A stretch of DNA of 64,000 bases from CAWDNM01 sp964521195 (GTDB lineage: Bacteria; Actinomycetota; Coriobacteriia; Anaerosomatales; JAAXUF01), in the NCBI GenBank assembly GCA_964521195.1, contig CAZFRE010000002.1:582944-646943 (forward strand), read 5' to 3'. Positions 49,081-57,730 of this stretch are shown here, one piece after another. A program made the translations under genes and the position numbers. Within the stretch, counting starts at the first letter, position 1. The number at the start of each line of letters is the position of its first letter. Under the pieces are notes generated by a model, which made no database searches, was not told where the DNA came from, and was given only the letters and a program-made list of their open reading frames with translations.

Positions 49081-49581
49081 ATGGAACTCAAGGCGAAGGC
49101 CTTCAAGTACGGCGACGACATCAACACCGACTACATCATCAGCGGCAAGTACAAGTTCAAGTCCGCTGACATGGAGGCCATGGCGCACCACGCCATGGAG
49201 GAGCTCGACCCGCACTACTACGAGAAGGTGAAGCCGGAGGGCGGCTTCCTCGTCGCGGGCACGAACTTCGGCATGGGCTCGAGCCGCGAGCAGGCTCCGC
49301 TCGTGCTCATCCACTCCAACACCAAGGCGGTCATCGCCAAGACGTTCGCGCGCATCTTCTACCGCAACGCCATCAACACCGGCCTGCCGGTCATCGAGTG
49401 CGACACCGACCTCATCGACGAGGGCGACGAGCTCTCGGTCGATCTCGAGAACGGCGTGCTGCTCAACCTGACCAAGGGCACCGAGATCGACTTCCCGCCG
49501 CTGCCGCCGGTCATGGCGCAGTTGCTGGCTGACGGTGGCCTCGCCGAGCACTTCAAGAAGCACGGCGGGTTCAACCTGTAG
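49081..49581 (+). CDS. leuD: 3-isopropylmalate/homoaconitate dehydratase small subunit
   Basis: A 166-residue swivel-domain partner of the large subunit, 41 bases downstream. The family opening is AFKYGDDINTDYIISGKYKF and the substrate loop is GTNFGMGSSREQAPLVL (YLRG/S-R-E). GAGGAGAAGGAG lies before the ATG. A terminator follows at 49619. leuB and leuA are not in the window. Confidence 0.95.
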   Translation: MELKAKAFKYGDDINTDYIISGKYKFKSADMEAMAHHAMEELDPHYYEKVKPEGGFLVAGTNFGMGSSREQAPLVLIHSNTKAVIAKTFARIFYRNAINTGLPVIECDTDLIDEGDELSVDLENGVLLNLTKGTEIDFPPLPPVMAQLLADGGLAEHFKKHGGFNL

Positions 49582-49618
49582 GGTGGGGCCGTCGCCGCGG
49601 CCCTTCGCTCACGTCCTC

Positions 49619-49655
49619 GACGGGGGTCTGGCGCAGTAGGCGCCAGACCCCCGTC
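49619..49655. terminator. Intrinsic terminator after leuD
   Basis: Sixteen-bp arms (49619-49634 and 49640-49655) with a 5-base loop. A second hairpin follows at 49711. Confidence 0.75.
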
Positions 49656-49710
49656 TGCGGGGTGTTCGCTGCGGGCCGCGCCGACGGCTCTCCTCCATGT
49701 CGCACCAAGA

Positions 49711-49739
49711 CGCCGGGGCCGCCTACAGGGCGGCCCCGG
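49711..49739. terminator. Second hairpin before the lipoprotein gene
   Basis: Arms GCCGGGGCCGCC and GGCGGCCCCGGT (11-12 bp, loop 5) lie between leuD and the lipoprotein gene. Confidence 0.45.
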
Positions 49740-49796
49740 TGGCGTTCGGGTACAGTGTCTGTGTCGGGTCGCGCATCGGTACGAGGGGGAATCGTG

Positions 49797-50156
49797 ATGC
49801 GAAAGAGGCTGCTCGCCGCCCTGGTCCTCGTGGTGCTCGCGGCGTTCCCGCTCGGGTGTGAGCAGATCGCCGCCGAGCTGCCCAACGCGATCAGCGAGTC
49901 GGGCAAGGAGCAGATCGCCACGCCCGAGAAGTTCGAGCAGCTCGAGAAGGGCATGTCCGAGGCGGACGTGGTCAAGATCATGGGCGCCGAGGCGACCGAG
50001 AAGAACGAGTTCACGCGCGGCGACGGCAAGACCGAGTCGATGCGCGACTGGGTCAACTACGACGGTTCGATGATCCAGCTCGTGTTCACCGATGGCGAGC
50101 TCACGGCGATCAAGGAGTACAAGGTCCTCGACCCGAACGAGGATCCGCTCAAGTAG
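49797..50156 (+). CDS. Small lipoprotein, SmpA/BamE-like fold
   Basis: A 119-residue lipoprotein. Signal peptide with lipobox AFPLGC (Cys at about 21), then a domain with FEQLEKGMSEADVVKIMGAE, the pattern of SmpA/OmlA (BamE)-like or DUF3862 domains. In a Gram-positive cell it would be anchored outside the membrane. GAGGGGGA lies before ATG 49797; GTG 49794 is possible. Confidence 0.8.
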   Translation: MRKRLLAALVLVVLAAFPLGCEQIAAELPNAISESGKEQIATPEKFEQLEKGMSEADVVKIMGAEATEKNEFTRGDGKTESMRDWVNYDGSMIQLVFTDGELTAIKEYKVLDPNEDPLK

Positions 50157-50216
50157 CCGGACGCTGACGGGCCAGTCTGCAGGCCCGGGTCACTCGGTGC
50201 GCACGCCGGCTGCGAC

Positions 50217-51902
50217 TTATGGCTTCACGGGCGTGAACGACACGACATCGCGCTTGAGCTTGCCCGCCGAGCGCACCCGCGCCACGACCTCGACCTTGTA
50301 GCCGACAGGTGACTTCCCGATGTTGCGCGTGACCTTCGCCCGGCCATCCTGTCCGGTCTTGGTCGTGCGCTTGAGCGTACCCGTCTTGTGCTTGAAGTAG
50401 AACGCGACCGTGCGCCCGACGATCGGCTTGCCGTGGTCGTCGAGGCAGCGCGCCGACACGGTCACCGTCGTGCCCTGCGCCGGCTTCGCTGGTGTGAGCC
50501 GCGTCGCCGAGAACCGCGCCACCTCGCTGTGCGGCACGAACGACGAGCTCGCCGTCCTCAGCCCGCTGTACTTGTTCTCCGGCAGAGTGCCACCGTATGC
50601 GTGGGCTTGCACCGACACGCGGTGGCCGGCCTTCGCGCTGCCCACGTTGCCGCTCCACCACGCGTGCCCGGCTGCGTTGGTGACCGTGGTGGCTCGGACG
50701 GTGCGCTCGCGGTACCGCACCGTGTGCACGACCTTGATGTTGGCGAGCGGTGCGCCCGAAGCGCTGCGCACGTCGGTCATCACGGTCGCTGTCGTGCCTT
50801 GCGCGGGCGAGGTGTCGTACTTGGTGTAGGTGCGCAGCCCCGAGGGTCCGATCACGGGCTTGGGCGTGAGCGTGAGCGTCTGCGTGAGCGTGGTGCCCAT
50901 GCTCTCCGCTCGGACGATCACGTTGAACGGCACATCGTTGGCGCCGAGCACGCGCGAGTGCACCTGGAACTCGGCGCCGTCCGCCTCGGTGAACTCGTCG
51001 TAGGTGCAGCGTTGCGGGAGCATGAAGTCGAACTCGACCCGAGCGCCTCGCACGGCGCGGCCCTGGTCGTCGACGACGCGCGCCCACACCTTCGCCGGCC
51101 GCTCGAGCGCCGGGTATTCGTAGTCGGTCCACGCGTACAGCGTCGCGATCGGCCGCGGCTTGCCCGCGCCGGTCTTTGCCGCCCGGATCACGTCCGCGAG
51201 GTCGTTGGCGGCCCGGCTCAGGAGCAGCTGCGTCGTGAGGTCGGTGTCGGGGTCGTAGCCTGAGAAGTCGCCATACGCGGCGATGATGCCGAGCAGCTTG
51301 GTGCCCGTGTAGCCTGCCGACTCGATCGCTCGGGCGCGGATGTCGCTGACAGGTCGCGGTGTAGCGGTCGTGATCCAGTCGCGGTTCGCGTCGCTCGAGG
51401 TGGTGGCCTGGCTGACGATGAGCTCGTAGAGCGTGTGATCAGCGCCGTCCTGGAGTGAACCGGCGCCGTAGCTGCATGTATGGAACGGCGAGGAGACGTC
51501 GCTGTAGTAGTGCGACAGGATCCCGAGCTCGGTGCTTGCGGTGGCGGTGTCGTTGGCCGAGAGGGCGTCGAGCATGAGCGCGTAGTGGTCGGCGGCCGAG
51601 GTCGGTGCACCCTGATTCGACGACTCAGGCATGAAGAGGTGGCGCGCGGCCTCGATGCGCTCGGCGGGGGACTTGTCGGGGAAGTCGGTGCGCCAGGTGT
51701 CGGGATCGTCGGTCGCGAGCAGCGCCGTCGTGGTGTCGACCCAGGAGGCATCCTCGCCGGCAAGCTCGATGGCGCGTTCGAGGATCCAGTCGTGCGTGCC
51801 GTAGGTGTCGCGCGGCAGCCCGTTGCCCCACGCGAAGGCCGTCGTCGCTGTCGCCACGAGCGCCGTCGTTGCCAGACACACCACTGCGAGAATCCGACGC
51901 AT
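50217..51902 (-). CDS. Zinc-dependent phospholipase C-like exported protein
   Basis: A 561-residue secreted protein. Signal peptide (4-22) ends before [19 protein letters not shown], the start of the PLC/S1-P1 zinc fold: W, H and D ligands follow ([42 protein letters not shown]). The second half holds two or three Ig-like (bacterial adhesin) domains. ATG 51902 follows GGGAG by seven bases. It is divergent from the integrase by about 160 bases. Confidence 0.85.
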   Translation of the reverse strand: MRRILAVVCLATTALVATATTAFAWGNGLPRDTYGTHDWILERAIELAGEDASWVDTTTALLATDDPDTWRTDFPDKSPAERIEAARHLFMPESSNQGAPTSAADHYALMLDALSANDTATASTELGILSHYYSDVSSPFHTCSYGAGSLQDGADHTLYELIVSQATTSSDANRDWITTATPRPVSDIRARAIESAGYTGTKLLGIIAAYGDFSGYDPDTDLTTQLLLSRAANDLADVIRAAKTGAGKPRPIATLYAWTDYEYPALERPAKVWARVVDDQGRAVRGARVEFDFMLPQRCTYDEFTEADGAEFQVHSRVLGANDVPFNVIVRAESMGTTLTQTLTLTPKPVIGPSGLRTYTKYDTSPAQGTTATVMTDVRSASGAPLANIKVVHTVRYRERTVRATTVTNAAGHAWWSGNVGSAKAGHRVSVQAHAYGGTLPENKYSGLRTASSSFVPHSEVARFSATRLTPAKPAQGTTVTVSARCLDDHGKPIVGRTVAFYFKHKTGTLKRTTKTGQDGRAKVTRNIGKSPVGYKVEVVARVRSAGKLKRDVVSFTPVKP

Positions 51903-52060
51903 CCGATTCAACTCCCGATCTCGATCCTGCATTCACGGGCCACCCAGCATGCCACCCCATTCTACGCGCCAACGAGCGCGTTCAGTTCTGGGCGAGGTTC
52001 CGGCAAGGCCTGCGCGGTAGCATCTGGCCCCCGACACCAGCGAGCGGATCGGCGCCGACG

Positions 52061-53017
52061 ATGCCACGCCTCATGGACGAGATGCGCGACGCCCTGCGCT
52101 CGCGCCACTACAGCAAGCGCACCGAGAAGGCGTACTGCCTGTGGGTGGAGCGCTACATCCGTTTCCACAAGATGCGCCACCCCGCCGAGATGACCGAGCC
52201 CGAGATCAACGCCTTCCTCACGCACCTCGCCGTCGAGGAGAAGGTAAGCGCGAGCACGCAGACGCAAGCGCTCTCGGCGCTCCTGTTCCTCTACCGGCAC
52301 GTCATCTTCTACGAGCTGGGCGACCTGGGCGCCGTGGTACGAGCGCGCAAGCCCAAGCGGCTGCCGGTCGTGCTCACGCGCGACGAGGTTCGGCTCACGC
52401 TCGCCCAGATGGAAGGCGAGACGTGGCTCATGGCGTCGCTGCTGTACGGCTGCGGTCTGCGCCTCACCGAATGTCTGCAGCTGAGGGTCCAGGACGTGGA
52501 CTTCGAGATGTGCGAGGTGACGGTCCGAGGGGGCAAGGGTGCGAAGGACCGCGTGACGATGCTGCCCGACGCGCTCAAGCCGGCACTCGCCGAGCAACTG
52601 CGCGCCGCCAAGCGCGTGCACTGGCACGACCTCGCCGATGGGTGGGGGCACGTCGAGCTGCCTGACGCGCTCGAGCGCAAGTACCCCGGGGCGTCGGCCG
52701 AGTGGCGCTGGCAGTGGGTGTTCCCCGCGGCCACCCGTTGGCGCAACCGGTCGACGGGTCTTCAGGGGCGCTACCACGTTCACGAGACGGTGCTGCAGCG
52801 AGCGGTGCGTGACGCCGCGCGGCGGGCCGGCATCGACAAGCGCGTCACCTGCCACACGCTGCGGCATTCGTTCGCGACTCACCTGCTCGAAAGCGGCTAC
52901 GACATCCGGACGATCCAGGAGCTGCTCGGCCACGCGAGTGTGAGCACGACGATGATCTACACCCACGTGCTCAACAAAGGTGGCCGAGGCGTGCGCAGCC
53001 CGTTCGATGTGCTCTAG
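52061..53017 (+). CDS. intI: Integron integrase
   Basis: A 318-residue tyrosine recombinase. The catalytic set is R134 (GCGLRLTE), K159 (RGGKGAKDR), H265-x2-R268 ([13 protein letters not shown]), H291 ([10 protein letters not shown]) and Y300 (MIYTHV). The integron-specific extra segment between patches II and III is present at about 190-222 ([12 protein letters not shown]). The ending [16 protein letters not shown] is typical of IntI. ATG 52061 gives the usual length. The integrase reads toward the cassettes, so attI is at its 3' side. No recognisable LexA site lies upstream. Confidence 0.96.
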   Translation: MPRLMDEMRDALRSRHYSKRTEKAYCLWVERYIRFHKMRHPAEMTEPEINAFLTHLAVEEKVSASTQTQALSALLFLYRHVIFYELGDLGAVVRARKPKRLPVVLTRDEVRLTLAQMEGETWLMASLLYGCGLRLTECLQLRVQDVDFEMCEVTVRGGKGAKDRVTMLPDALKPALAEQLRAAKRVHWHDLADGWGHVELPDALERKYPGASAEWRWQWVFPAATRWRNRSTGLQGRYHVHETVLQRAVRDAARRAGIDKRVTCHTLRHSFATHLLESGYDIRTIQELLGHASVSTTMIYTHVLNKGGRGVRSPFDVL

Positions 53018-53042
53018 CGCGTGGTGCCTGGGCTCTGTTGGC

Positions 53043-53060
53043 TGTACAATGAGTTGTACA
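53043..53060 (+). promoter_or_regulatory. YefM operator overlapping the promoter
   Basis: Two TGTACA hexamers (53043-53048 and 53055-53060) lie 12 bases apart and also form the palindrome TGTACAATGAGTTGTACA. E. coli yefM-yoeB operators carry the same TGTACA core at this spacing. TACAAT at 53045-53050 is the likely -10 element. Confidence 0.75.
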
Positions 53061-53083
53061 ACTGGAGATGAAAGGACGCAGCG

Positions 53084-53335
53084 ATGGACGCGATTCCCTA
53101 CTCGTCGCTCCGAAGCGACTTGGCGAATCAGATGGATAGGGTCTGCGAGGACCACACGCCGATCATCGTGACGCGAAAGGCGTCGGCGTCGGTGGTGATG
53201 ATCTCGCTCGAGGACTACGAGGCGCTTGAGGAGACGTCGTATCTGCTCAGGAGCCCGAAGAACGCGCGACGCCTGCTCGAATCGGTCGCCGAGCTCGAGG
53301 CCGGAGGCGGCACCGAGCGGGAGCCCTTGGAGTGA
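53084..53335 (+). CDS. yefM: Antitoxin YefM
   Basis: An 83-residue Phd/YefM-type antitoxin: MDAIPYSSLRSDLANQMDRV, then VVMISLEDYEALEETSYLL, with the disordered C-terminal tail that inhibits YoeB. It represses its own promoter through the TGTACA sites just upstream. AAAGGA precedes the ATG. The toxin starts inside its stop (GTGA). Confidence 0.93.
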   Translation: MDAIPYSSLRSDLANQMDRVCEDHTPIIVTRKASASVVMISLEDYEALEETSYLLRSPKNARRLLESVAELEAGGGTEREPLE

Positions 53336-53586
53336 AGGTCGTCTTCTCGGAACACGCATGGGAGGACTACCTCTACTGGCAGAAGACCGACCGCCAGGTG
53401 CTCCAGCGGATCAACCGGCTGATAGGCGAGGCGCAGCGAGACCCGTCGGGCGGCGTGGGGAAGCCCGAAGCGCTCAGGCACGGGCTCGCCGGCTGGTGGT
53501 CGCGCCGCATCAACGACGAGCACCGGATGGTGTACAAGGTCGCCGACGATGGGCTGCTGATCGCGCAGTTGCGATACCACTACTAG
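53332..53586 (+). CDS. yoeB: mRNA interferase toxin YoeB
   Basis: An 84-residue RelE-fold toxin that cuts mRNA in the ribosomal A site. Catalytic positions are in GKPEALRHGLAG (Glu), SRRINDEHRMVYKV (Arg) and the C-terminal LRYHY (His, Tyr). The match to E. coli YoeB is close. GTG 53332 overlaps the antitoxin stop by four bases. The pair lies between intI and the first cassette, so it is a resident part of the platform and not a cassette. Confidence 0.95.
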   Translation: MKVVFSEHAWEDYLYWQKTDRQVLQRINRLIGEAQRDPSGGVGKPEALRHGLAGWWSRRINDEHRMVYKVADDGLLIAQLRYHY

Positions 53587-53649
53587 CCAATCGCGGCGTG
53601 CCGCTTACACAGACTGCACATCAAGACCCGCCGAGGGCGCCAATGACGG

Positions 53650-53712
53650 AATTCACAGAAGCTGGCACAATCGCGCAAGAGGGTTATCTAGATTGTCCAT
53701 TCATTGTTGGAC
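53650..53712 (+). other. attI-like insertion site
   Basis: The core GTTGGAC (53706-53712) is the junction where cassette 1 begins (cleavage between 53706 and 53707). GTCCATT seven bases upstream forms the inverted partner of a simple site. The assignment rests on cassette 1's own R'' (GTCCAAC) complementing these bases. A clear cassette promoter was not identified; CTGGCA at 53662 with TATCTA at 53685 is a weak candidate. Confidence 0.7.
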
Positions 53713-54243
53713 GCATGCCGGCGACCGCGAACGGGTCGCGACCTCGAAGAACGGCTGCAACCGCTACCCGGCAGCGAAACCCCAAGCCGCCTCCGCCCAC
53801 ACCCCCTGCCACCGCCTGCGTGCGGGCCGGGCGCGGAGCGCACCGCCTTCGGGTTGGGAACCGGAAAGGTTCCGGTCGAAACGTCGGCCTAGAGTACTTG
53901 ATTACAGGGCTGAGACCCCGGAGCGGAGGACACCGGGTTCTGGTGTACTCCGCTCCGGGGTCTCAGCCCGTGTAAGCGAGACGATCAGCCCGCCGTTCCG
54001 CCCGTGACGTGGCGGCGCATCCGCCGAAGGCGGTGCGCTCCGCCCCCGCCCCGCTCGATGCGAGTGGGAAGGGGGGTGTGACCGGAGCCGTCTCCCGGGT
54101 TCACTTCTGAGTATCGGTGCGGACGGTCATTCGCGGTGGCCGGCCGGACGTGACCATCTGCAGCGTCCAACAAAGGCATCGAGCGGACAGCGTCAGGTAG
54201 ACTGCGGAAGAGAGGTCATGGGCTGCCGCTCATGCCTAACACG
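53707..54243 (+). mobile_element. Cassette 1: non-coding, nested palindromic structure
   Basis: No credible gene. Three nested inverted repeats share a centre at about 53938: outer (53786-53805 with 54073-54090, imperfect), middle (53829-53850 with 54026-54045, near perfect) and inner (53907-53928 with 53948-53969, perfect 22 bp). The inner hairpin continues with ACACC pairing GGTGT around GGGTTCT. Cassette 2 keeps this layout with different bases. It could encode a structured RNA or a single-strand DNA structure. Confidence 0.85.
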
Positions 54244-54249
54244 TTGGAC
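54165..54249 (+). repeat. attC1 (class B)
   Basis: R'' GTCCAAC, R' GTTGGAC, 85 bp. The stem pairs AAAGGCAT and GAGCGG (5') with CCGCTC and ATGCCT (3'), with one unpaired base between, as in other attC sites. Confidence 0.92.
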
Positions 54250-54786
54250 GCATGCGGGTGACCGCGAACGGGTTGCGGCTCAGAAGAACGTGTTCACGCG
54301 ACTGCCGGGAAGCGACGTCCGCAAGCCGCCTCCGCCCACACCCCACGCAAAGCGCCTGTGGCGCGGCCCGGGCGCGAAGCGCACCGCCTCTGGGTTGGGA
54401 TTCAGACAGGTCGCGGTCGGATCGGCGGACTAGAGTACTTACGTACAGGGCTGAGACCCCGGGAGCGGAGGACGTCGGGCTTTGACGTACTCCGCACCCG
54501 GGGTCTCAGCCTCTGCATGTCGGCCGAAAGCCGGCCGGTCCGCCCGGTACTGCCTGCGACCTCGCGCGAGGCGGTGCGCTTCGCGCCCGGTCCGCGATGC
54601 GACGTGGACGGGGGGTGTGGCCGGAGCCGTCTGTGGGTCTCATCCCGGCGGTCGTGTGCAGACGGGCTTGTGGGCAGCGAGCTCGTGCGAGGGGTCATCG
54701 GCAGCGTCCAACAAAGGCATCAACCTGACCGCCAGGAGGTAGAATGCGGAAGAGAGGCGCCTGCGCGGCAGGTTATGCCTAACACG
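54244..54786 (+). mobile_element. Cassette 2: non-coding, homologue of cassette 1
   Basis: No credible gene. The three nested inverted repeats of cassette 1 recur: outer (54325-54344 with 54612-54629), middle (54370-54390 with 54568-54588, perfect 21 bp) and inner (54448-54470 with 54490-54511). The inner loop stem is ACGTC with GACGT here and ACACC with GGTGT in cassette 1. The middle arm has GCGAAGCGC paired with GCGCTTCGC, against GCGGAGCGC with GCGCTCCGC. These are compensatory changes. Confidence 0.85.
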
Positions 54787-54792
54787 TTAGGT
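54706..54792 (+). repeat. attC2 (class A)
   Basis: R'' GTCCAAC, R' GTTAGGT, 87 bp. The stem pairs AACCTG with CAGGTT. Confidence 0.92.
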
Positions 54793-54805
54793 GGAATGGG
54801 GGCCT

Positions 54806-55450
54806 GTGGAATCCGCCGGTGACTACGCCAAGCGACTCGCGACGGAGACGTTCCGCCTCGTCGCCTTGCTTGCGGCCGGTGCCGCTTGGGCTGCCCCAGC
54901 GTATCTCGCATTCGTGTTGCGCCATGATCCGCATGTCGCGGTAGGCCCAAACGTCTTGGCCGTGCTGGTCAGAGTCGATGCGACGCTCATGTTCCTAGCG
55001 CCAGTCCTCGCGATCATCGGCACCGTCGTGGTGTCGCGGCTCCTGTTCTGCAACGCCGCCCTCGATGCGACGTCGGCTATCGCGGTGGGCGTCGTGATCA
55101 CCGTCTTCCTCGCCTTGAGTCTCGCTGCGCGACAGGCACCCGACATGCTGATTCTGAGAGTCGTCGATCGCGCTCAGGCAGTCCTCGCGATTGCAGGCAT
55201 CGCTGTCACCGGTGTCGCCTTGTGGAAGCGGTCGCCACTGCTTGCGATCGTTTGGGTGGCCCTGTTCGCTGGTTCGGTCGTGGTACTCCTGACTGCCAGC
55301 CATACGACAGGCGGTGTCGACCCTGACCTGACGCGAGGCCTGCGCTCGATGGCCGCTGAGACCGTCACTGAGTTGACCGTGTGGGTGTCGGCGTTCGTGG
55401 TGTTCTGCGTTCAGGGATTTCGGGGCCGCGTGGCTGCGGCATCCACCTAA
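54806..55450 (+). CDS. Cassette 3 membrane protein
   Basis: A 214-residue protein with four or five hydrophobic spans and no known family. GTG 54806, about five bases after GGGGG, is preferred over GTG 54791, which lies partly in the previous attC. The stop TAA is inside the R'' box (ACCTAAC), a common cassette arrangement. Cassette spans 54787-55523. Its codon use is less GC-biased than the chromosomal genes. Confidence 0.8.
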   Translation: MESAGDYAKRLATETFRLVALLAAGAAWAAPAYLAFVLRHDPHVAVGPNVLAVLVRVDATLMFLAPVLAIIGTVVVSRLLFCNAALDATSAIAVGVVITVFLALSLAARQAPDMLILRVVDRAQAVLAIAGIAVTGVALWKRSPLLAIVWVALFAGSVVVLLTASHTTGGVDPDLTRGLRSMAAETVTELTVWVSAFVVFCVQGFRGRVAAAST

Positions 55451-55529
55451 CAAAGGCATCAACCTGACCGCCAGAAGGTAGACTGACCTGAAGGCGCCTG
55501 CGCCGCAGGTTATGCCTAACACGTTAGAC
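55445..55529 (+). repeat. attC3 (class A)
   Basis: R'' ACCTAAC, R' GTTAGAC, 85 bp. Stem bases AACCTG/CAGGTT. Confidence 0.92.
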
Positions 55530-55544
55530 ACACAGGGGGATCGG

Positions 55545-56231
55545 ATGGAGTCATCTGCGGACAGTGACCTTCCCGAAGTAGTCGAGTCGCGCCCGTTGGG
55601 TGAGATGGACCGCTTGGCGTACCTCGAAGCCCGCGTTGGCGCGCTAGAGGATCGAGTCCCCTCCACCCAGTTGCTCAATCGCCGGTTCCTCCCGCGGGCT
55701 TTCGCGGTGCTCGGCCACTATCTCGCGGCGGGTCTGATCGTCTACCTGCTCGTGCTGGCGGTCGTGTTGTCGGTAGCTCTGGTTAGCTCGGGCTTCGGCG
55801 GCATCTCTGATCTGTTTGATCGAGGCAATTCATACGAGGGTGAAGCGGTCGTGCCGGAAGGCCCGCGCCTGCGTAGTGTGACAAGCCTACCCGTCAACGC
55901 TTCCGGCGTGGGCACGCTGCGAGGGTCGCCCACAGGCGAAGCGACCTGCGACGAGCGCGACGGCAAGTTCGTGCTGGTGCTTGACCCGGCGCCTTCCGGG
56001 CTCCCAGATCGCACGACCCTCGATGTCGCGTTCGACCGCTCAACGAAGGTCTACGGCGACGGCGAGTTGCTCGGGGATCCGCTGACGGCGATGAACTCTG
56101 ACGAGGCCCCTGGCGATGCTGATCCGACCGCTGCCGGTAGCGTGGTCGTGACGTTCCGGATCAAGAACGGAGCCGTCTTCGCCGATCGCATCGACCTGTC
56201 AGAGGAGTTCTCTGGGGAGTGGGACGACTAG
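55545..56231 (+). CDS. Cassette 4 membrane-anchored protein
   Basis: A 228-residue protein: a short acidic coiled coil (RLAYLEARVGALEDRV), one membrane helix (about 57-83) and an extracytoplasmic C-terminal domain of mixed beta strands (GEAVVPEGPRLRSVTSL). No family recognised. ATG 55545 follows GGGGGA. An in-frame ATG at 55512 lies within the attC (MPNT...) and is probably not used. Cassette spans 55524-56320. Confidence 0.8.
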   Translation: MESSADSDLPEVVESRPLGEMDRLAYLEARVGALEDRVPSTQLLNRRFLPRAFAVLGHYLAAGLIVYLLVLAVVLSVALVSSGFGGISDLFDRGNSYEGEAVVPEGPRLRSVTSLPVNASGVGTLRGSPTGEATCDERDGKFVLVLDPAPSGLPDRTTLDVAFDRSTKVYGDGELLGDPLTAMNSDEAPGDADPTAAGSVVVTFRIKNGAVFADRIDLSEEFSGEWDD

Positions 56232-56241
56232 CGGGGTTGGT

Positions 56242-56326
56242 GTCTAACAAAGGCATCAACCTGACCGCCAGAAGGTAGACTGACCTGAAGGCGCCTGCGC
56301 GGCAGGTTATGCCTAACACGTTCGAC
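56242..56326 (+). repeat. attC4 (class A)
   Basis: R'' GTCTAAC, R' GTTCGAC, 85 bp. Stem AACCTG/CAGGTT. Confidence 0.92.
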
Positions 56327-56343
56327 AGACACGAGGGAGCCGG

Positions 56344-56778
56344 TTGACTCGCGAGGCTGACATCGAGGCCGCTGCCCTAGTGCGCGCAGTCCTCCGCGGC
56401 GAGGTCCCCCAGACGGAAGTCGGGTCGCGCTGGCCGCACGCAGCGACCGACGGTGACGTCGCCATCGTGCGCGAGTGGCTCGGCGATTGGTTTGAGGCTC
56501 GGATTGATGGCGACCAGCAGCGCGCGCTGGCCATCGCCGGCGATCTCCAAGATGCCGCGGACTCCTTGCAGTGTGGGCGACCGGTCCGTCGCGAGGCATT
56601 TCCGCCTCGGTGGCTCGTGATGGCTGAAGCCGCCTGCCTGGCGATAGGCGTGATCGTTGCGATTGTCGTTCTGATACGCGGTCTGGATCCCTGGATCATC
56701 TTGGAGTACGCCGCGGCTTGGGCCCTCGCAAGCGCACTGGCGCTCTGGTACCACGCCGCGCGCATGTCTTCGGATTGA
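56344..56778 (+). CDS. Cassette 5 two-span membrane protein
   Basis: A 144-residue protein with a soluble N-terminus (ALVRAVLRGEVPQTEVGS, then EWLGDWFEARIDGDQQRAL) and two C-terminal helices (about 92-112 and 116-137). Function unknown. TTG 56344 follows GAGGGAG. Cassette spans 56321-56884. Confidence 0.78.
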   Translation: MTREADIEAAALVRAVLRGEVPQTEVGSRWPHAATDGDVAIVREWLGDWFEARIDGDQQRALAIAGDLQDAADSLQCGRPVRREAFPPRWLVMAEAACLAIGVIVAIVVLIRGLDPWIILEYAAAWALASALALWYHAARMSSD

Positions 56779-56804
56779 TGCGGTCGTTCGCTGTCCTGGT
56801 GCGT

Positions 56805-56890
56805 GTCGAACAAAGGCATCAACCTGACGGCCAGAAGGTAGAATCATCCTGAAGGCGCCTGCGCCGCAGGTTATGCCTAACACGTTCGAC
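56805..56890 (+). repeat. attC5 (class A)
   Basis: R'' GTCGAAC, R' GTTCGAC, 86 bp. Stem AACCTG/CAGGTT. Confidence 0.92.
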
Positions 56891-56914
56891 AGAACGAATC
56901 ATCGGGGGGCTGGA

Positions 56915-57331
56915 GTGCGGGCGAAGCCGTTTGTTGTCGGGGTGGGGGTTCTCTTGCTGCTGCTTCTCGGGGCGGCCATCTATGGCGCACTCGCGTCGCG
57001 GCAGTTTGCATCCGACCTATTCCGGGCAGCGGCGACTCATGATGCCGCAACGCTTCAGCGTCTCGGGTTCGCGGCCTCGGCTCGTCGGCCGGAGACGCTA
57101 TCCCGCGAGTTGTTCGGCACCGACGCGGCCTTCACGCCCGACCGGGTGCAGGTCAACCTGGATTCACCTCTCCCCATCTTCTGGGCACCTGTCACGTACG
57201 GAGTCACGATCGTCGTTTCGGGTGGTGATACGCCGGCAGCGGTACGAAGCGGCGACTTCTCCATGGCTGTGGAGTACGGGTGGAATGGTCGACCAGTCGC
57301 AGGGCAGCTGATCACCGGGGTGGCTGAGTAG
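56915..57331 (+). CDS. Cassette 6 membrane-anchored protein
   Basis: A 138-residue protein: one N-terminal membrane helix (FVVGVGVLLLLLLGAAIYGA), then an extracytoplasmic domain with beta strands (SLTVS-type, ending in GRPVAGQLITGVAE). Unknown function. GTG 56915 follows a GGGGGG run. Cassette spans 56885-57432. Confidence 0.78.
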   Translation: MRAKPFVVGVGVLLLLLLGAAIYGALASRQFASDLFRAAATHDAATLQRLGFAASARRPETLSRELFGTDAAFTPDRVQVNLDSPLPIFWAPVTYGVTIVVSGGDTPAAVRSGDFSMAVEYGWNGRPVAGQLITGVAE

Positions 57332-57352
57332 TCTGGCAAGCTGCTGCGTCGT

Positions 57353-57438
57353 GTCGAACAAAGGCATCAACCTGACGGCCAGAAGGTAGAATCATCCTGA
57401 AGGCGCCTGCGCCGCAGGTTATGCCTAACACGTTCGAT
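57353..57438 (+). repeat. attC6 (class A)
   Basis: R'' GTCGAAC, R' GTTCGAT, 86 bp. Stem AACCTG/CAGGTT. Confidence 0.92.
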
Positions 57439-57463
57439 GCACGCAATGTCGCCGCCTTCCGGG

Positions 57464-57499
57464 TTGCGACGAGTCCATCCCGCTGGTTATACTCTCGGT
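57464..57499 (+). promoter_or_regulatory. Internal promoter of the mazEF-like cassette
   Basis: TTGCGA (57464-57469) and TATACT (57488-57493) are 18 bases apart. The ATG at 57500 is seven bases after the -10, so the message would be leaderless. Confidence 0.65.
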
Positions 57500-57730
57500 A
57501 TGAAGACAGCGATCTCGATACCCGACGACGTGTTCACCGAAGCTGAGCTCCTGGCGCGTGAACTCAAGCAGTCGCGAAGCCAACTCTACAGCCGTGCGGT
57601 GCGCGAGTACGTCGCCCGCCACTCATCTGACAGCGTCACCGCTGCGCTCGATGCGTTGTGTGTGGAGCCGGCTGACGACGAATTCGCCACCGTGGCCGGT
57701 CGGCGCACCCTCGAGCAGTCGGAATGGTGA
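57500..57730 (+). CDS. Cassette 7 MazE-like antitoxin
   Basis: A 76-residue ribbon-helix-helix-type antitoxin: MKTAISIPDDVFTEAELLAR, then QSRSQLYSRAVREYVARH, with an acidic C-terminal tail for toxin binding. It is preceded by its own promoter with no leader. The toxin ATG lies seven bases before this stop. Cassette spans 57433-58153. Confidence 0.87.
   Translation: MKTAISIPDDVFTEAELLARELKQSRSQLYSRAVREYVARHSSDSVTAALDALCVEPADDEFATVAGRRTLEQSEW

Noticed and set aside
51960..52060. LexA/SOS box before intI
   Set aside because: AACGAGCGCGTT has six bases between its arms; Gram-positive LexA sites need four, and no CTGT-N8-ACAG site is present.
53084..53586. yefM-yoeB as the first cassette
   Set aside because: No attC lies between yoeB and the attI core at 53706, and cassette 1's R'' pairs with the bases at that core, which puts the pair outside the array.
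53704..54485. Short forward frames in cassettes 1 and 2
   Set aside because: The two homologous cassettes do not keep the same frame across indels, and codon use is unlike the chromosomal genes.
56839..56844. TAGAAT inside attC sites as a promoter -10
   Set aside because: No -35 element lies at 16-18 bases upstream, and the hexamer alternates with TAGACT. It is part of the unpaired attC centre.
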